Assembly: GCA_034666985.1 (NCBI GenBank) | Contig: JAXDKS010000006.1 | Coordinates: 91,005-155,004 of the forward strand | From: DATARR01 sp034666985 | GTDB taxonomy: Bacteria > Acidobacteriota > Thermoanaerobaculia > Multivoradales > UBA5704 | DNA length: 64,000 nucleotides | Reading direction: 5' to 3' | Shown: piece after piece, positions 18,500-28,773 of the stretch | How the letters are laid out: each line of letters starts with the position of its first letter | Position numbering within the stretch: the first letter of the stretch is position 1 | Position numbers and translations under genes: made by a program | The notes under the pieces: model-generated | Told to the model about the DNA's origin: nothing | Databases searched by the model: none | The model's input: only the letters and a program-made list of their open reading frames with translations

Positions 18500-19176
18500 G
18501 GCTTTCCTCCCGGGGCGAAGGCGTAGGGAGGCCAGGGACCGGTGGCAGCCACCCGCCGGCCGCCCATCCGGCCGCGGGTCTCCTCTACGGCGGCCAGGTA
18601 GGCGGCGGCCCCCTCACGGAGGACGAGATGGTAGGCGGTGCCGAGCAGGGGGCCGGCGGCGTGGCGCTCGATCCGCTCGGCCTTGAGCAGCGGACGGAGG
18701 GCCTGGCTCAAGGGGCCGATCTCGGGGAGGCTCCGCATCCTCTCCTGCTCGCGGCGGCGGGTCTCGAGAAAGCGGGCCCCGGGTCCGCCGGCGGCCGGGG
18801 GAGCGGGCTCGGGCGCCGGGTCCGGATCGCCGAAGACCCGCAGGGTCATCTGCACGCAGCCGCGCACCAGTTTCAGGGCCTCGGCCAGCTCGCCCTCGCG
18901 GGCGGCGAGCTTCGTTGCGAGGGCGGCCTCATCCGCGGCGCTCTCGCCGAAGCGGGCGGGAAGGAGGGAGGGGAAGAGACCGGCGAGACGCTGGACCACG
19001 GCGTCCTGCCGCTTCAGGATCTCAGGCGAAGCCTGGGGGATCGCCGCGAGGTCGCCCGCTACTCCAGAGATCCTTCCACCGTGGACAAGCCGGAGGGGCT
19101 CGCCCCCGATCCCCTCGCCGAGAGGGCCGGACGCCTCGGCGTCCACCACGGCGTATATATAAAGGATGGGGGTCAC
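18496..19176 (-). CDS. Gas vesicle protein GvpF/GvpL family, copy 3
   Basis: The GTG start at 19176 has GGAGGA just upstream and overlaps the stop of the small GvpA-family gene. An open frame continues further upstream but is antisense-like in composition. The 226-residue protein starts ILYIYAVVDA and ends with ATGPWPPYAF, the C-terminal signature shared by all three GvpF/L proteins here. The middle is helical and rich in Arg, Ala and Glu (RRREQERMRSL). GvpF/L proteins bind GvpA and are minor vesicle components that may chaperone assembly. Confidence 0.87.
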   Translation of the reverse strand: MTPILYIYAVVDAEASGPLGEGIGGEPLRLVHGGRISGVAGDLAAIPQASPEILKRQDAVVQRLAGLFPSLLPARFGESAADEAALATKLAAREGELAEALKLVRGCVQMTLRVFGDPDPAPEPAPPAAGGPGARFLETRRREQERMRSLPEIGPLSQALRPLLKAERIERHAAGPLLGTAYHLVLREGAAAYLAAVEETRGRMGGRRVAATGPWPPYAFAPGGKP

Positions 19177-19376
19177 TCCTCCGGCTCCTTCTTGGGCAGG
19201 ATGCGGTCGGCGGCGCAGAGCACGGCGGAGAGCTGGAGGTAGATCAGGTCGATGCCGGCGAGGCCGATGACGACCTCGCCTGTCAGCACGACCCCGCGGT
19301 TGAGCAGGTTGTCCACCGTGTCGAGCAGCGACACCTCGCTGCTGTCGAGGATCTCCAGGCTGTCGCTCTGGCTCAC
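19173..19376 (-). CDS. Small GvpA-family gas vesicle protein (GvpS/GvpM-like)
   Basis: A 67-residue member of the GvpA/J/M family. The conserved core reads LLDTVDNLLNRGVVLTGEVV followed by IGLAGIDLIYLQLSAVLCA, the hydrophobic helix-strand-strand-helix seen in vesicle wall and cap proteins. It lacks the C-terminal extension of the two larger family members upstream in this operon. Short forms like this are usually minor components rather than the main wall protein. It overlaps both neighbours: ATGA with the GvpF/L gene upstream and GTGA downstream. Confidence 0.87.
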   Translation of the reverse strand: MSQSDSLEILDSSEVSLLDTVDNLLNRGVVLTGEVVIGLAGIDLIYLQLSAVLCAADRILPKKEPEE

Positions 19377-20152
19377 CGGGTCTCCTCCACGAAGTGATAG
19401 GGGGGCCAGGGACCGGTGAGGGTGACCTCGCCTCCCTTCGCCGCCAGACGGGAGGCGAGCCGGCCGACGGCAGCCTCGAGCTCGGCGGTGCGATCGACGG
19501 GGACGAGGAGGGCGGCGTCGAGGAACAGCTTTCCCCCCTGCTCCGGCGCCGTGGCCGGTTCGCGGCGGCTGGCCTCGTCCGCGACGGCGGCCAGCTCGTC
19601 CCAGGCCGCATCCACCTCGGCACGAAGGCGGCCGGCGAGATCGCGCGAGGCCTCCTGCTCACGCTTTTTGCGCAGCAGGAAGCTGGTGCCGGAGCCGGTC
19701 GGTCCGGCCTGGCGGGCCTCGGCGGAGAGGACCTCGCGGGCGCGGGCCTCGTCGAGGCGGACGCGCACTCCCCACTCGACGCGGCCGGCCACGCGGTCGA
19801 GCACCCGGTCGAGTGGCTCGCGGCTCTGGCCCAGGTGGGCGAGGGCACGCTCGTCGGAGGCGAAGAGGGTGAAGAGCTTCATGGGCAGCAGGGCGGGAGC
19901 ATCCCGGAAGTGCTCGACGACCGCCTCGTGAGCGAGGGCGCAGGCCGATACCCAGTCGAGATCGGCCAGCCGCTCCTCGATCCGCTCGCTGTCGAAGTCA
20001 GGCAGGGGGGCTCCGGCCGCCACCACCCAGAGCCCGCCCCCCACGTCCAGGGCACGGAGAGGCGCGAGGCCCGGCAGGCCGGGAGGCGATCCGTCCAGGG
20101 AGGGCTTCCCGGAGTGGCGCAGCAGGCAGTAGAGATAGGTGGCTTCGCTCAT
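19373..20152 (-). CDS. Gas vesicle protein GvpF/GvpL family, copy 2
   Basis: Read from the ATG at 20152, which overlaps the ArsA-type gene's stop (ATGA), the protein has 259 residues. It starts ATYLYCLLRHSGKP, has VVAAGAPLPDF in the first strand set and a charged helix (LRKKREQEASRDLAGRL), and ends in LTGPWPPYHF. These are GvpF/L features. The N-terminal half includes ACALAHEAVVEHFRDAPALL, similar to the HERV-type segment conserved in GvpF. It probably acts with the other two paralogues in vesicle assembly. Confidence 0.87.
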   Translation of the reverse strand: MSEATYLYCLLRHSGKPSLDGSPPGLPGLAPLRALDVGGGLWVVAAGAPLPDFDSERIEERLADLDWVSACALAHEAVVEHFRDAPALLPMKLFTLFASDERALAHLGQSREPLDRVLDRVAGRVEWGVRVRLDEARAREVLSAEARQAGPTGSGTSFLLRKKREQEASRDLAGRLRAEVDAAWDELAAVADEASRREPATAPEQGGKLFLDAALLVPVDRTAELEAAVGRLASRLAAKGGEVTLTGPWPPYHFVEETR

Positions 20153-22146
20153 CCGGTCCCCGCGGTCCAGGTCTGGACCCACGACGCGAGTCCCCGCACT
20201 CCGCGGGGCGGCGGGAAGGAGGCGGGGGCCTCGATGATATCGCAGCGCCCCTTCCCGGGACGGGGGAGTCTTTGCGAGGAGGGCTTGGAGCCCTCTTGGG
20301 GCACCACGGCGTTGACGATCACCGCCGGCACGGCGATCCCCAGCCGGTGCAGGGAGCCCAGGAGGCGTTCCGTCTCGCGGCGGGGGAGCTCGGCGGCACG
20401 GGTCACCACCACGAAGCGGGCCCGTTCGGGGTCGCGCAGCAGGACCTCCAGGCGCTTCAGGCTGCGGGAGAGCTCCACCAGACCGGTGGCGAGATCGCCC
20501 AGACCCACGACCTCCCGGTACTTGAGGAGGAGCGAGAGGAGGAAGTGATCCCACGACAGGGCGAGGGCGGGCATCTCCAGCAGGCGCAGGGCATGGCCGG
20601 TCGGGGCGGTGTCCACGATCACCAGATCCCGGGCCGGCTCGCCGTCTTCGCCGAAGACTGTGTCGAGCAGGGAGGAGACGGCGATCAGCTCGTCGAGCCC
20701 GGGCGGCGTCAGGTCGAGGAGGTCTTCCGCGCTCGCCCCCTCCGCGGCAAAGGCTCCGACCGCCCGGCCCACGTCCCCACCATGCCGCTCCCGCCACCGG
20801 GCGAACGTGCCGCTGGCGTCGAGCTCGCGGGCGAAAAGACCCGACGCGCCAGGCACGGGTCGTTCGTCATCCCCCAGAGGAACCCGCAGCACGTCCGCGA
20901 GGGAATGGGCCGGGTCGGTCGAAAGCAGGAGGATCCGCATCCCCTTCCGTCTCTTCGCCAGGGCCAGGGCCACCGCCGCCGAGCACGTCGTCTTCCCTAC
21001 GCCCCCCTTGCCGCCGAAGAACAGAAGGCGGAGGCCGGCGGGGGCGATGGCGTCGAGCCAGGGCATTTCCTGTTGCGCAAGGCTCCCCCGCCCGAGACCC
21101 TCACCCCTGCCCCTCTCCCGACCACCCCATCCCCCTCCCCGGGAGAGGGGTACCCGGCTGAGGCGGTCTTGCTTTTCTCCCTCTTCTCCCGGTGAGGGGG
21201 GTTGGGAGGGGACGGGAGAAGAGGGCCGGGGTGATGAGGGTCTTATCCCCCGCAACCCCCCCCGCCCCCGCGGCTCCTTCTCCTCCTCCGGCAGGAACCG
21301 GATCGCCCTCCCCTTGAAGATCTTCCGGATCTCCCGGATCACCTCCGCCTCAGCTTTGCGGCGCTCGCGGCGTAAAGGATCGTCGTCGCCCCCGGGTGGC
21401 AGCACGCGATTGACGATCAGCTCGCGGACGGGGATGCCGGCCCTGCCGAGAGCGGCGAGGGCGTCCTCCGTCTCGGCCACGGAGAGCGCCTCGGGGAGCA
21501 GCACCCAGACGAAGGAGGTGGCCTCGGGATCGCGCAGCCGCTCCTCCAGGGCGCGGCCTTCGGCTTCGAGGTCCCGAATCAGCTCGTCGCCGACGTCCGG
21601 CCGCCAGGCGCCGCCGAAATGGGCGGCCATCTCCCGGTGGCGACCTTCCAGGTGATCGAGGAGGGCGGCGAAACGGCGGAGGGTCTCGGGGCTGGCCAGC
21701 AGGCGCAGGGTGTGGGCGGTGGGCGCGGTATCCACCACCACCTCGTCGCAGCCGGTCTCGCGGGCGAGGCGGTCGATCTCCAGCCAGGCGATCAGCTCGT
21801 CGCCGCCGGGTGGGGTGAGGTCGAGGAGGCGGTCCACGTCCTCGCCGTCCAGGTAGGTGCCGCGCGCGGCGAGCGTCCGCAGGTCCTGGCGGTGCTCCTC
21901 CGTCCAGCGGGCCATGGCCGGGCCGGCCGCGAGCTCGGCCGCCAGCAGCTCGCCGCGCCGGGTGGGGACGCGGGTGGGCTCGCCGGTGAGGCGGGCGGCC
22001 AGGGCGTCGCCGAGGGAGTGGGCGGGATCGGTGGAGACGACGAGCACCCGCTGACCGCGGCCGGCCTCGGCGGCGGCGAGAGCGGCGGCAGCGGCGCAGG
22101 TCGTCTTGCCGACCCCGCCCTTGCCGCCGAAGATGCGGAGGCTCAT
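20149..22146 (-). CDS. Tandem ArsA/GET3-type ATPase in the gas-vesicle operon
   Basis: A 665-residue fusion of two ArsA-like ATPase units. Unit 1 (about 1-300) has the deviant Walker A GGKGGVGKTTCAAA from residue 7, switch I DPAHSLGD and switch II DTAPTAHTLRLL. Unit 2 (about 370-620) has Walker A from residue 378, DPAHSLAD and DTAPTGHALRLL. Both ATP sites look intact. The linker (about 300-365) is Pro/Gly/Arg/Ser-rich and is encoded by intergenic-type hairpin repeats (arms at 21110-21150 and 21179-21225). ArsA/GET3 enzymes bind hydrophobic helices or metalloids. In this context a chaperone role for the very hydrophobic GvpA-type proteins is plausible but inferred. No arsenic genes are nearby. 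The gene overlaps gvpG and the next gvpF/L gene. Confidence 0.88.
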   Translation of the reverse strand: MSLRIFGGKGGVGKTTCAAAAALAAAEAGRGQRVLVVSTDPAHSLGDALAARLTGEPTRVPTRRGELLAAELAAGPAMARWTEEHRQDLRTLAARGTYLDGEDVDRLLDLTPPGGDELIAWLEIDRLARETGCDEVVVDTAPTAHTLRLLASPETLRRFAALLDHLEGRHREMAAHFGGAWRPDVGDELIRDLEAEGRALEERLRDPEATSFVWVLLPEALSVAETEDALAALGRAGIPVRELIVNRVLPPGGDDDPLRRERRKAEAEVIREIRKIFKGRAIRFLPEEEKEPRGRGGLRGIRPSSPRPSSPVPSQPPSPGEEGEKQDRLSRVPLSRGGGWGGRERGRGEGLGRGSLAQQEMPWLDAIAPAGLRLLFFGGKGGVGKTTCSAAVALALAKRRKGMRILLLSTDPAHSLADVLRVPLGDDERPVPGASGLFARELDASGTFARWRERHGGDVGRAVGAFAAEGASAEDLLDLTPPGLDELIAVSSLLDTVFGEDGEPARDLVIVDTAPTGHALRLLEMPALALSWDHFLLSLLLKYREVVGLGDLATGLVELSRSLKRLEVLLRDPERARFVVVTRAAELPRRETERLLGSLHRLGIAVPAVIVNAVVPQEGSKPSSQRLPRPGKGRCDIIEAPASFPPPRGVRGLASWVQTWTAGTG

Positions 22147-22439
22147 CGATCCGCGGGCTCGTCGCCCTGGAAGGAGACGTCCACCTCGAAGCCGCCGCGG
22201 TCGAGGGAGACGGCGCCAGCCGGCCGCTCCTGGCGCAGGGCGCGCAGCCGGTCCAGGAGGTCGCGCTCGATCTCCACGAACTGCTCGTCAGTGATCTCGC
22301 CCAGCTCGAGCCGCATCTGGAGGGCGAGGATCTCCTCCTTGATCGAGGCCGAGTCGTCGCGCTCGGCGTCGACCGCGGAGGCGATCTTGTCGAACACGAA
22401 GCTGAGGCCTCCGATCAGGAGGTTGTCGAGGATAATCAT
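22143..22439 (-). CDS. gvpG: Gas vesicle protein GvpG
   Basis: A 98-residue protein with the GvpG layout: a hydrophobic start with ILDNLLIGGLSFVFDKIASA, then EEILALQMRLELGEITDEQF and an acidic coiled-coil-like helix EIERDLLDRLRAL. GvpG is a small accessory protein conserved in gas-vesicle clusters, usually near gvpF/L. It begins 25 bases after the upstream gvpF/L gene and its stop overlaps the ArsA-type gene by four bases. Confidence 0.85.
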   Translation of the reverse strand: MIILDNLLIGGLSFVFDKIASAVDAERDDSASIKEEILALQMRLELGEITDEQFVEIERDLLDRLRALRQERPAGAVSLDRGGFEVDVSFQGDEPADR

Positions 22440-22464
22440 TCCCTTACTCCGCTTCGCGGGCCCG

Positions 22465-23394
22465 TCATTCCGCCTCGCTCGCCCGCTCCAGCTTCAGCCG
22501 GATGTTGACGAAGTTGTAGGGCGGCCAGGGACCCGTGTACTTGAGGATCAGGTTCTCGTAGCGCGCGTCGATCTCCTTCACCTTGCCGTCGAAGTCGGGC
22601 TCGCGGTCGCGGGCGACGAGGAAGGCGGCGTTGAGGATCATCTTGTCGCCGATCGGCTTGTTGGTGCGCGAGGCCACGGAGACGGCGCCCAGGGTGTCGA
22701 AGATCTCCGACACCAGCTTCTCGGAGCGCTCCTGGAGGAGCGAGTCGACGAGCCGGCCATACTGCATGCGGGCGAAGTAGGTGGAGCCCTTCTGGTTGGA
22801 GATCTCCTGGCGCAGCAGGCGGAGGTTCTCGTCCTCCTTCTCGATCTCGCTGATGATGGTCTCCGGCTCCCACAGGACCTTGAGACCGAACTCCAGCTTG
22901 TCCTGCATCTTCACCAGCACGTCGCGGAAGGCGTCGTAGGCGCTGCGCAGCAGCTCGACGATGTCCTCCGACGTCTTGAAGACCGTGCTGAAGGACATGG
23001 GGATCACCGTGTAGTCGCGCATCACGGCCTCGTTCACCCGCTCGTGGGCCAGCACGTTCTCGCGGGTGGGATCGTAGACCTCCAGGGGGGTGTCGGAGAC
23101 CACCGCGGCGATGTCCTGGTAGCTGACCGTGTGGACCTCGGCGGGATCGGTGCCGATGCCGATGGGGCCGAAGCGGCGGGGCTCCTTCGTCTGGATGATG
23201 CAGTAGACGTACTTGCCGCTGCGGCCGCCGGCGGCGCGGGAGGCCTCGGGGAAGGGCAGCAGCTCCGGGCGGCCGACGGGCTGCATCGCGGTCTCCTCCA
23301 GCGCGGCCTTAGGCACGGCCTTCTTCACGGCAACCTTCTTCGCGGCAACCTTCTTAGGCGTCGCGTCGGAACGGGTCGTCTTCGAGGGGCTCAT
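22465..23394 (-). CDS. Gas vesicle protein GvpF/GvpL family, copy 1
   Basis: The ATG at 23394 overlaps the response-regulator stop. The 309-residue protein has an unusual Lys/Ala-rich N-terminal extension (about residues 14-34, KKVAAKKVAVKKAVPKAA), then the GvpF/L domain: GKYVYCIIQT, VLAHERVNEAVM, VIPMSFSTVF, and the C-terminal YTGPWPPYNFVNIRL. This is the copy closest to classical GvpF. The basic tail resembles histone-H1-like stretches and may bind acidic surfaces or nucleic acid, but that is a guess. Confidence 0.9.
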   Translation of the reverse strand: MSPSKTTRSDATPKKVAAKKVAVKKAVPKAALEETAMQPVGRPELLPFPEASRAAGGRSGKYVYCIIQTKEPRRFGPIGIGTDPAEVHTVSYQDIAAVVSDTPLEVYDPTRENVLAHERVNEAVMRDYTVIPMSFSTVFKTSEDIVELLRSAYDAFRDVLVKMQDKLEFGLKVLWEPETIISEIEKEDENLRLLRQEISNQKGSTYFARMQYGRLVDSLLQERSEKLVSEIFDTLGAVSVASRTNKPIGDKMILNAAFLVARDREPDFDGKVKEIDARYENLILKYTGPWPPYNFVNIRLKLERASEAE

Positions 23395-23803
23395 GGCTGG
23401 GCTCCACCCTCCACGGTCGGTCTGGCGGCGAGCTGCCGCCGGACCTCCTGCTCCAGGTCCTTGGGCAGGCACGGCTTGGTCACCACCGCGTTGCAACCCA
23501 CGGCGCGAGCCTTGTCGTGAGCGCTCGCCAGCGCGTGCGCGGTCAGCGCGATGATGGGGATGTCCCGGGTGCGATCGTCCTGCTTCAGCCGCCGGGTGGC
23601 CTCCCAGCCGTCGATGCCCGGCAGCGAGAGGTCCATCAGGATGATGTCCGGCCGCAGCTCATACGCCTTCTCGATGGCTTCCAGGCCGTCGGCCGCGGTG
23701 GCGACGCGGAAGCCTCGGAACTCCAGGTACTCGGCGAAGATCTCGCGGCCATGGTCGACGTCGTCGACCACGAGGACGAGCGGTGGGTGCTTCTCGGGCG
23801 GGG

Positions 23804-23807
<4 letters not shown>
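23391..23807 (-). CDS. Single-domain response regulator in the gas-vesicle operon
   Basis: A 138-residue stand-alone receiver domain with no output domain. The acidic pocket is VVDDVD (D15, D16), the phosphoacceptor is D59 in ILMDLSLPG, and the conserved Thr and Lys are seen in IIALTAHA and VVTKPC. It overlaps the kinase gene upstream and the GvpF/L gene downstream by four bases each, so kinase, regulator and vesicle protein should be made together. Without a DNA-binding part, it likely acts by protein contact, possibly on vesicle assembly or as a relay. Confidence 0.92.
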
Positions 23808-25960
<2,153 letters not shown>

Positions 25961-25963
25961 GCA

Positions 25964-26299
25964 TCAGACCTTCGGTGCCGAGCGGGTCCTTCGCGCCGGC
26001 AACTGCTCGCGGGCCATGGAGGCGGCGAGTTGGGAACGCAGCGAGGCGTTCTCCGCCAGCAGGTCCTCGGACGTCCGGCTCTCGATCGCCGGGCGCGACA
26101 CCGAAGGCACCTGGGCGACGGCCTCCGAGTACTTGATGTAGGTGTCGATGGAGGCCACGACGATGCGGGCTTCCACCGTGAGCAGGTCGATACCGACCAG
26201 CGAGACCCGGACCCAGGCATCGATGACGATGCCCTTGTCGAGGACACGGTCCAGGACGTCGATGAGACTGGTACCGCCAGAGGCTCTTTCAACCGGCAT
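25964..26299 (-). CDS. gvpA: Gas vesicle structural protein GvpA-like
   Basis: A 111-residue protein closest to the main wall protein GvpA. The core LIDVLDRVLDKGIVIDAW, then VRVSLVGIDLLTVEARIVVA and SIDTYIKYSEAV, is near-canonical. It forms the amphipathic ribs of the hollow protein shell. It carries a C-terminal extension of about 45 residues, Ser/Ala/Arg-rich (from about 66), which is longer than in cyanobacterial GvpA. The gene lies 3 bases after the GvpJ-like gene. Confidence 0.9.
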   Translation of the reverse strand: MPVERASGGTSLIDVLDRVLDKGIVIDAWVRVSLVGIDLLTVEARIVVASIDTYIKYSEAVAQVPSVSRPAIESRTSEDLLAENASLRSQLAASMAREQLPARRTRSAPKV

Positions 26300-26302
26300 G
26301 AT

Positions 26303-26665
26303 TCATTCCCCCTGGTTACTCTTGACGGGCTTGGTCCGGCGCCGCGGCTCGGACGGTTGCGGAACGGCCAGCCTGGCGACCTTCTCTTCGAGGAGACGGA
26401 CCTGCTCGCGCAGGGCGTCGTTCTCGAGCGAGATCTTCCGGGCTGCGACGGAGAGGTTCGGGTCGTGACGCCACCAGTCCAGGCCGATCTGCTCCGCCTT
26501 GTCGATGGAGCAGACCAGTAGACGGATGCGGATGGTGATCAGCTCGACTTCCGCCAGCGACACACGGATATCGCCGGCAATGACCAGTCCCTTGTCCAGG
26601 ACGCGGTCCAGGATGTCGACCAGGCCGCTCGAGCGGCGGTAGGACGGTTCGATGGATGAAGTCAT
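26303..26665 (-). CDS. Gas vesicle protein GvpJ-like (GvpA family)
   Basis: First gene of the operon, 120 residues. The GvpA-family core is GLVDILDRVLDKGLVIAGDI, then RVSLAEVELITIRIRLLVCS and the GvpJ-type IDWW equivalent GLDWWRHDP. A C-terminal coiled coil follows (ISLENDALREQVRLLEEKV) and then a basic tail. GvpJ forms part of the vesicle tips or seams in studied systems. The ATG at 26665 has only a modest AGGA site. Confidence 0.87.
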   Translation of the reverse strand: MTSSIEPSYRRSSGLVDILDRVLDKGLVIAGDIRVSLAEVELITIRIRLLVCSIDKAEQIGLDWWRHDPNLSVAARKISLENDALREQVRLLEEKVARLAVPQPSEPRRRTKPVKSNQGE

Positions 26666-26698
26666 GTCCTGGATAACGGCATGCGTTTTGGAGCCACG

Positions 26699-26727
26699 AT
26701 CCTAGCCGAGAACGTTCGTTGGATCAA
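26699..26727 (-). promoter_or_regulatory. Candidate promoter of the gas-vesicle operon
   Basis: On the minus strand TTGATC (26727-26722) and TAGGAT (26704-26699) are 17 bases apart, each matching four of six consensus bases, about 35 bases upstream of the first gvp start. The spacer contains the partly self-complementary AACGAACGTT. This is the only candidate I see in the short divergent gap with the amidohydrolase gene. Confidence 0.35.
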
Positions 26728-26818
26728 TGCAAGACCTCTGCCGCAAGCACACCTCGAAGACGCCGCGGAAGGCTGGTAGCATAGCCCTCCTGAAGGCCCC
26801 TGACGAGGAGGAACGGGA

Positions 26819-28672
26819 ATGGAGACTCTCCGGAGGCGTATCTGCTGGCTTTTGCTGACGTTCACCCTGCTGGCCCTGCCTGCCGGGACGGGCGGTGCCG
26901 CCGAGCCCGCGAAGACCGCCGGCAACGGCGATACCGGCGATATCGCCGCGGCCCGGGCTCTCTTCGAGAAGAACTTACAAGCCATCCGCGACCGGGACAA
27001 GCAGACTTACCTCTCCTGCTATCTCGACTCCGACGGCCTGGCCCGCACCGGCCCCGAGGGCTTCCAGCTCGGCTACAAGGGCCTCGCCGCCACCGCCGGC
27101 CAGGGGTGGCCCGACCATATCGACGCCTCCGACATCCATCTCACGTCCGTCCGGCCGGGGCTGGTCTACGGCACCTACCGCTACCGGGTGCGCTACGGCG
27201 CCCGGGAGGATTCCGGTCTCTCCGAGCGGCTGTTCACGCAGACCCCCAAGGGTTGGAAGATCGCCGTCAGCACGGCCTTCTCCGGCCTGCCCGGGGTGCC
27301 GCCTCCCCCTCGCGCCCTGGTGGGAGCGACGCTGGTGGACGGCACGGGCGGGCCGCCGGTGCCCGACGCCGTCGTAGTGCTGCGGGACGGCAAGATCGAT
27401 TGCGCGGGCTCCCGGGCCGCCTGCCCGGTGCCCTCCGGGGTGGACGTGACCGACCTCAAGGGGCTGTGGATCACCCCCGGCCTGGTGGATGCCCACGTCC
27501 ACTTCTCCCAGACCGGCTGGGCCGACGGCCGCCCGGACGCGATCGACGTGCGGCCGCAGCACCCCTATGAAGAGGTCGTCTCCGACCTCGCCCGGCATCC
27601 CGAGCGCTTCGGCCGCACCTATCTCTGCTCGGGGGTGACGGCGGTCTTCGACGTGGGGGGCTACGCCTGGACCCTGGGTCTGCCGGCATGGTCCGAGGCG
27701 AGCGTCGAGGTGCCGCACGTGATGGCGGCCGGGCCGCTGCTCTCCACCATCGACCACTGGCTGAACCTGCCGGCGGAGCGTCAGTTCATGGTGTTGACCG
27801 ACGCCGACGCCGCCCGCGCCGAGGTGCGCTACCTGGCCGAGCGCGGCTCGGCCGCCGTGAAGGTCTGGTACATCGTGGACAAGGACCATCCGGTGGAGAA
27901 GTCCGCCGCCGCCGTCCATGCCGCCGGCGAGGAGGCGCGGGCCCGCAAGCTCCCCCTGATCGTCCATGCCACCGGCCTGGAGGAGGCCAAGGAGGCCCTG
28001 CGCGCCGGGGCGAAGCTGCTCGTCCACAGCGTGGGCGACCAGCCGGTGGACGACGAATTCCTGGACTTGGCGAAGAAGAACGGCGCCATCTACTGCCCCA
28101 CCCTCACCGTCTTCCGGGGATATCTGAGGATGTCCACCGGCGCCGTCAGACACGAGGCGCCCAAGGTGGACGACCCCAACGGCTGCCTCGATCCCATCAC
28201 CCTCGCCCGGGTGGCCGAGACGGCGAAGTTGACCGCGCCCTTCCCCGCCGAGCGTCTCCAGGCCCGGGAGGCCGGGATTGCGAACGTCGAGAAGGTCACT
28301 GCCGCCAACCTCAAGAAGGTCTTCGACGCCGGCATCCCCATCGCCATGGGGACCGACGCCGGCAATCCGCTAACCCTCCACGGCCCCTCCGTCTACGCCG
28401 AGATGGTGGCCATGCAGGCCGCCGGCCTCACCCCCCTGCAGGTGCTGACCGCCTCCACCCTGGGAGGAGCCCGGGCCATGGGGAGGGAGAAGGACTTCGG
28501 CACCGTGGAGAAGGGCAAGCAGGCCGACCTGCTGATCGTGGGCGCCGATCCCACCAAGGACGTGGCCAATCTGCGGCAGGTGCGCTGGGTGGTGCGGGGT
28601 GGGGTGGTGCGGGGGATCGAGGAGCTGCGGGCGCTGGCGACGACGGTGGCGAAGGAGGGGGGGGTAGGTTAG
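26819..28672 (+). CDS. Secreted amidohydrolase with N-terminal SnoaL-like domain
   Basis: A 617-residue protein with a signal peptide (about 1-27), a SnoaL/DUF4440-like cone domain (about 40-155), and an amidohydrolase TIM barrel (about 165-600). Barrel metal-site motifs are visible: DAHVHFS, VKVWYIVD (candidate carboxylated Lys), LIVHATG, LVHSVG and the fifth ligand Asp in IAMGTDAGN. The C-terminal strand set KQADLLIVGADP completes the composite beta domain. Substrates in this family are imides, dipeptides or similar; this one is unknown. GAGGAGGAAC precedes the ATG. It is divergent from the gas-vesicle operon. Confidence 0.87.
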   Translation: METLRRRICWLLLTFTLLALPAGTGGAAEPAKTAGNGDTGDIAAARALFEKNLQAIRDRDKQTYLSCYLDSDGLARTGPEGFQLGYKGLAATAGQGWPDHIDASDIHLTSVRPGLVYGTYRYRVRYGAREDSGLSERLFTQTPKGWKIAVSTAFSGLPGVPPPPRALVGATLVDGTGGPPVPDAVVVLRDGKIDCAGSRAACPVPSGVDVTDLKGLWITPGLVDAHVHFSQTGWADGRPDAIDVRPQHPYEEVVSDLARHPERFGRTYLCSGVTAVFDVGGYAWTLGLPAWSEASVEVPHVMAAGPLLSTIDHWLNLPAERQFMVLTDADAARAEVRYLAERGSAAVKVWYIVDKDHPVEKSAAAVHAAGEEARARKLPLIVHATGLEEAKEALRAGAKLLVHSVGDQPVDDEFLDLAKKNGAIYCPTLTVFRGYLRMSTGAVRHEAPKVDDPNGCLDPITLARVAETAKLTAPFPAERLQAREAGIANVEKVTAANLKKVFDAGIPIAMGTDAGNPLTLHGPSVYAEMVAMQAAGLTPLQVLTASTLGGARAMGREKDFGTVEKGKQADLLIVGADPTKDVANLRQVRWVVRGGVVRGIEELRALATTVAKEGGVG

Positions 28673-28773
28673 TAGAAGTTAGTCGGCCGGCGGGACGCCA
28701 GCGGTCCCAGGAGGATGGCTCCCCAGGAATTCAGTGCGGACTTTCCGCGTTGCCTTCGCTGGGAGTTCTTACA

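Noticed and set aside
21079..21300. Hairpins in the ArsA linker as a terminator separating two genes
   Set aside because: The frame runs straight through without a stop, and no ribosome site and start clearly mark a separate second gene, although an internal Met (EMPWLDAIAP) could serve if the proteins are separate.
20149..22146. Tandem ArsA protein as an arsenite pump ATPase
   Set aside because: No arsB, arsR or arsC is nearby and the gene is embedded in a gas-vesicle operon with overlapping stops and starts. The family name does not fix the function.
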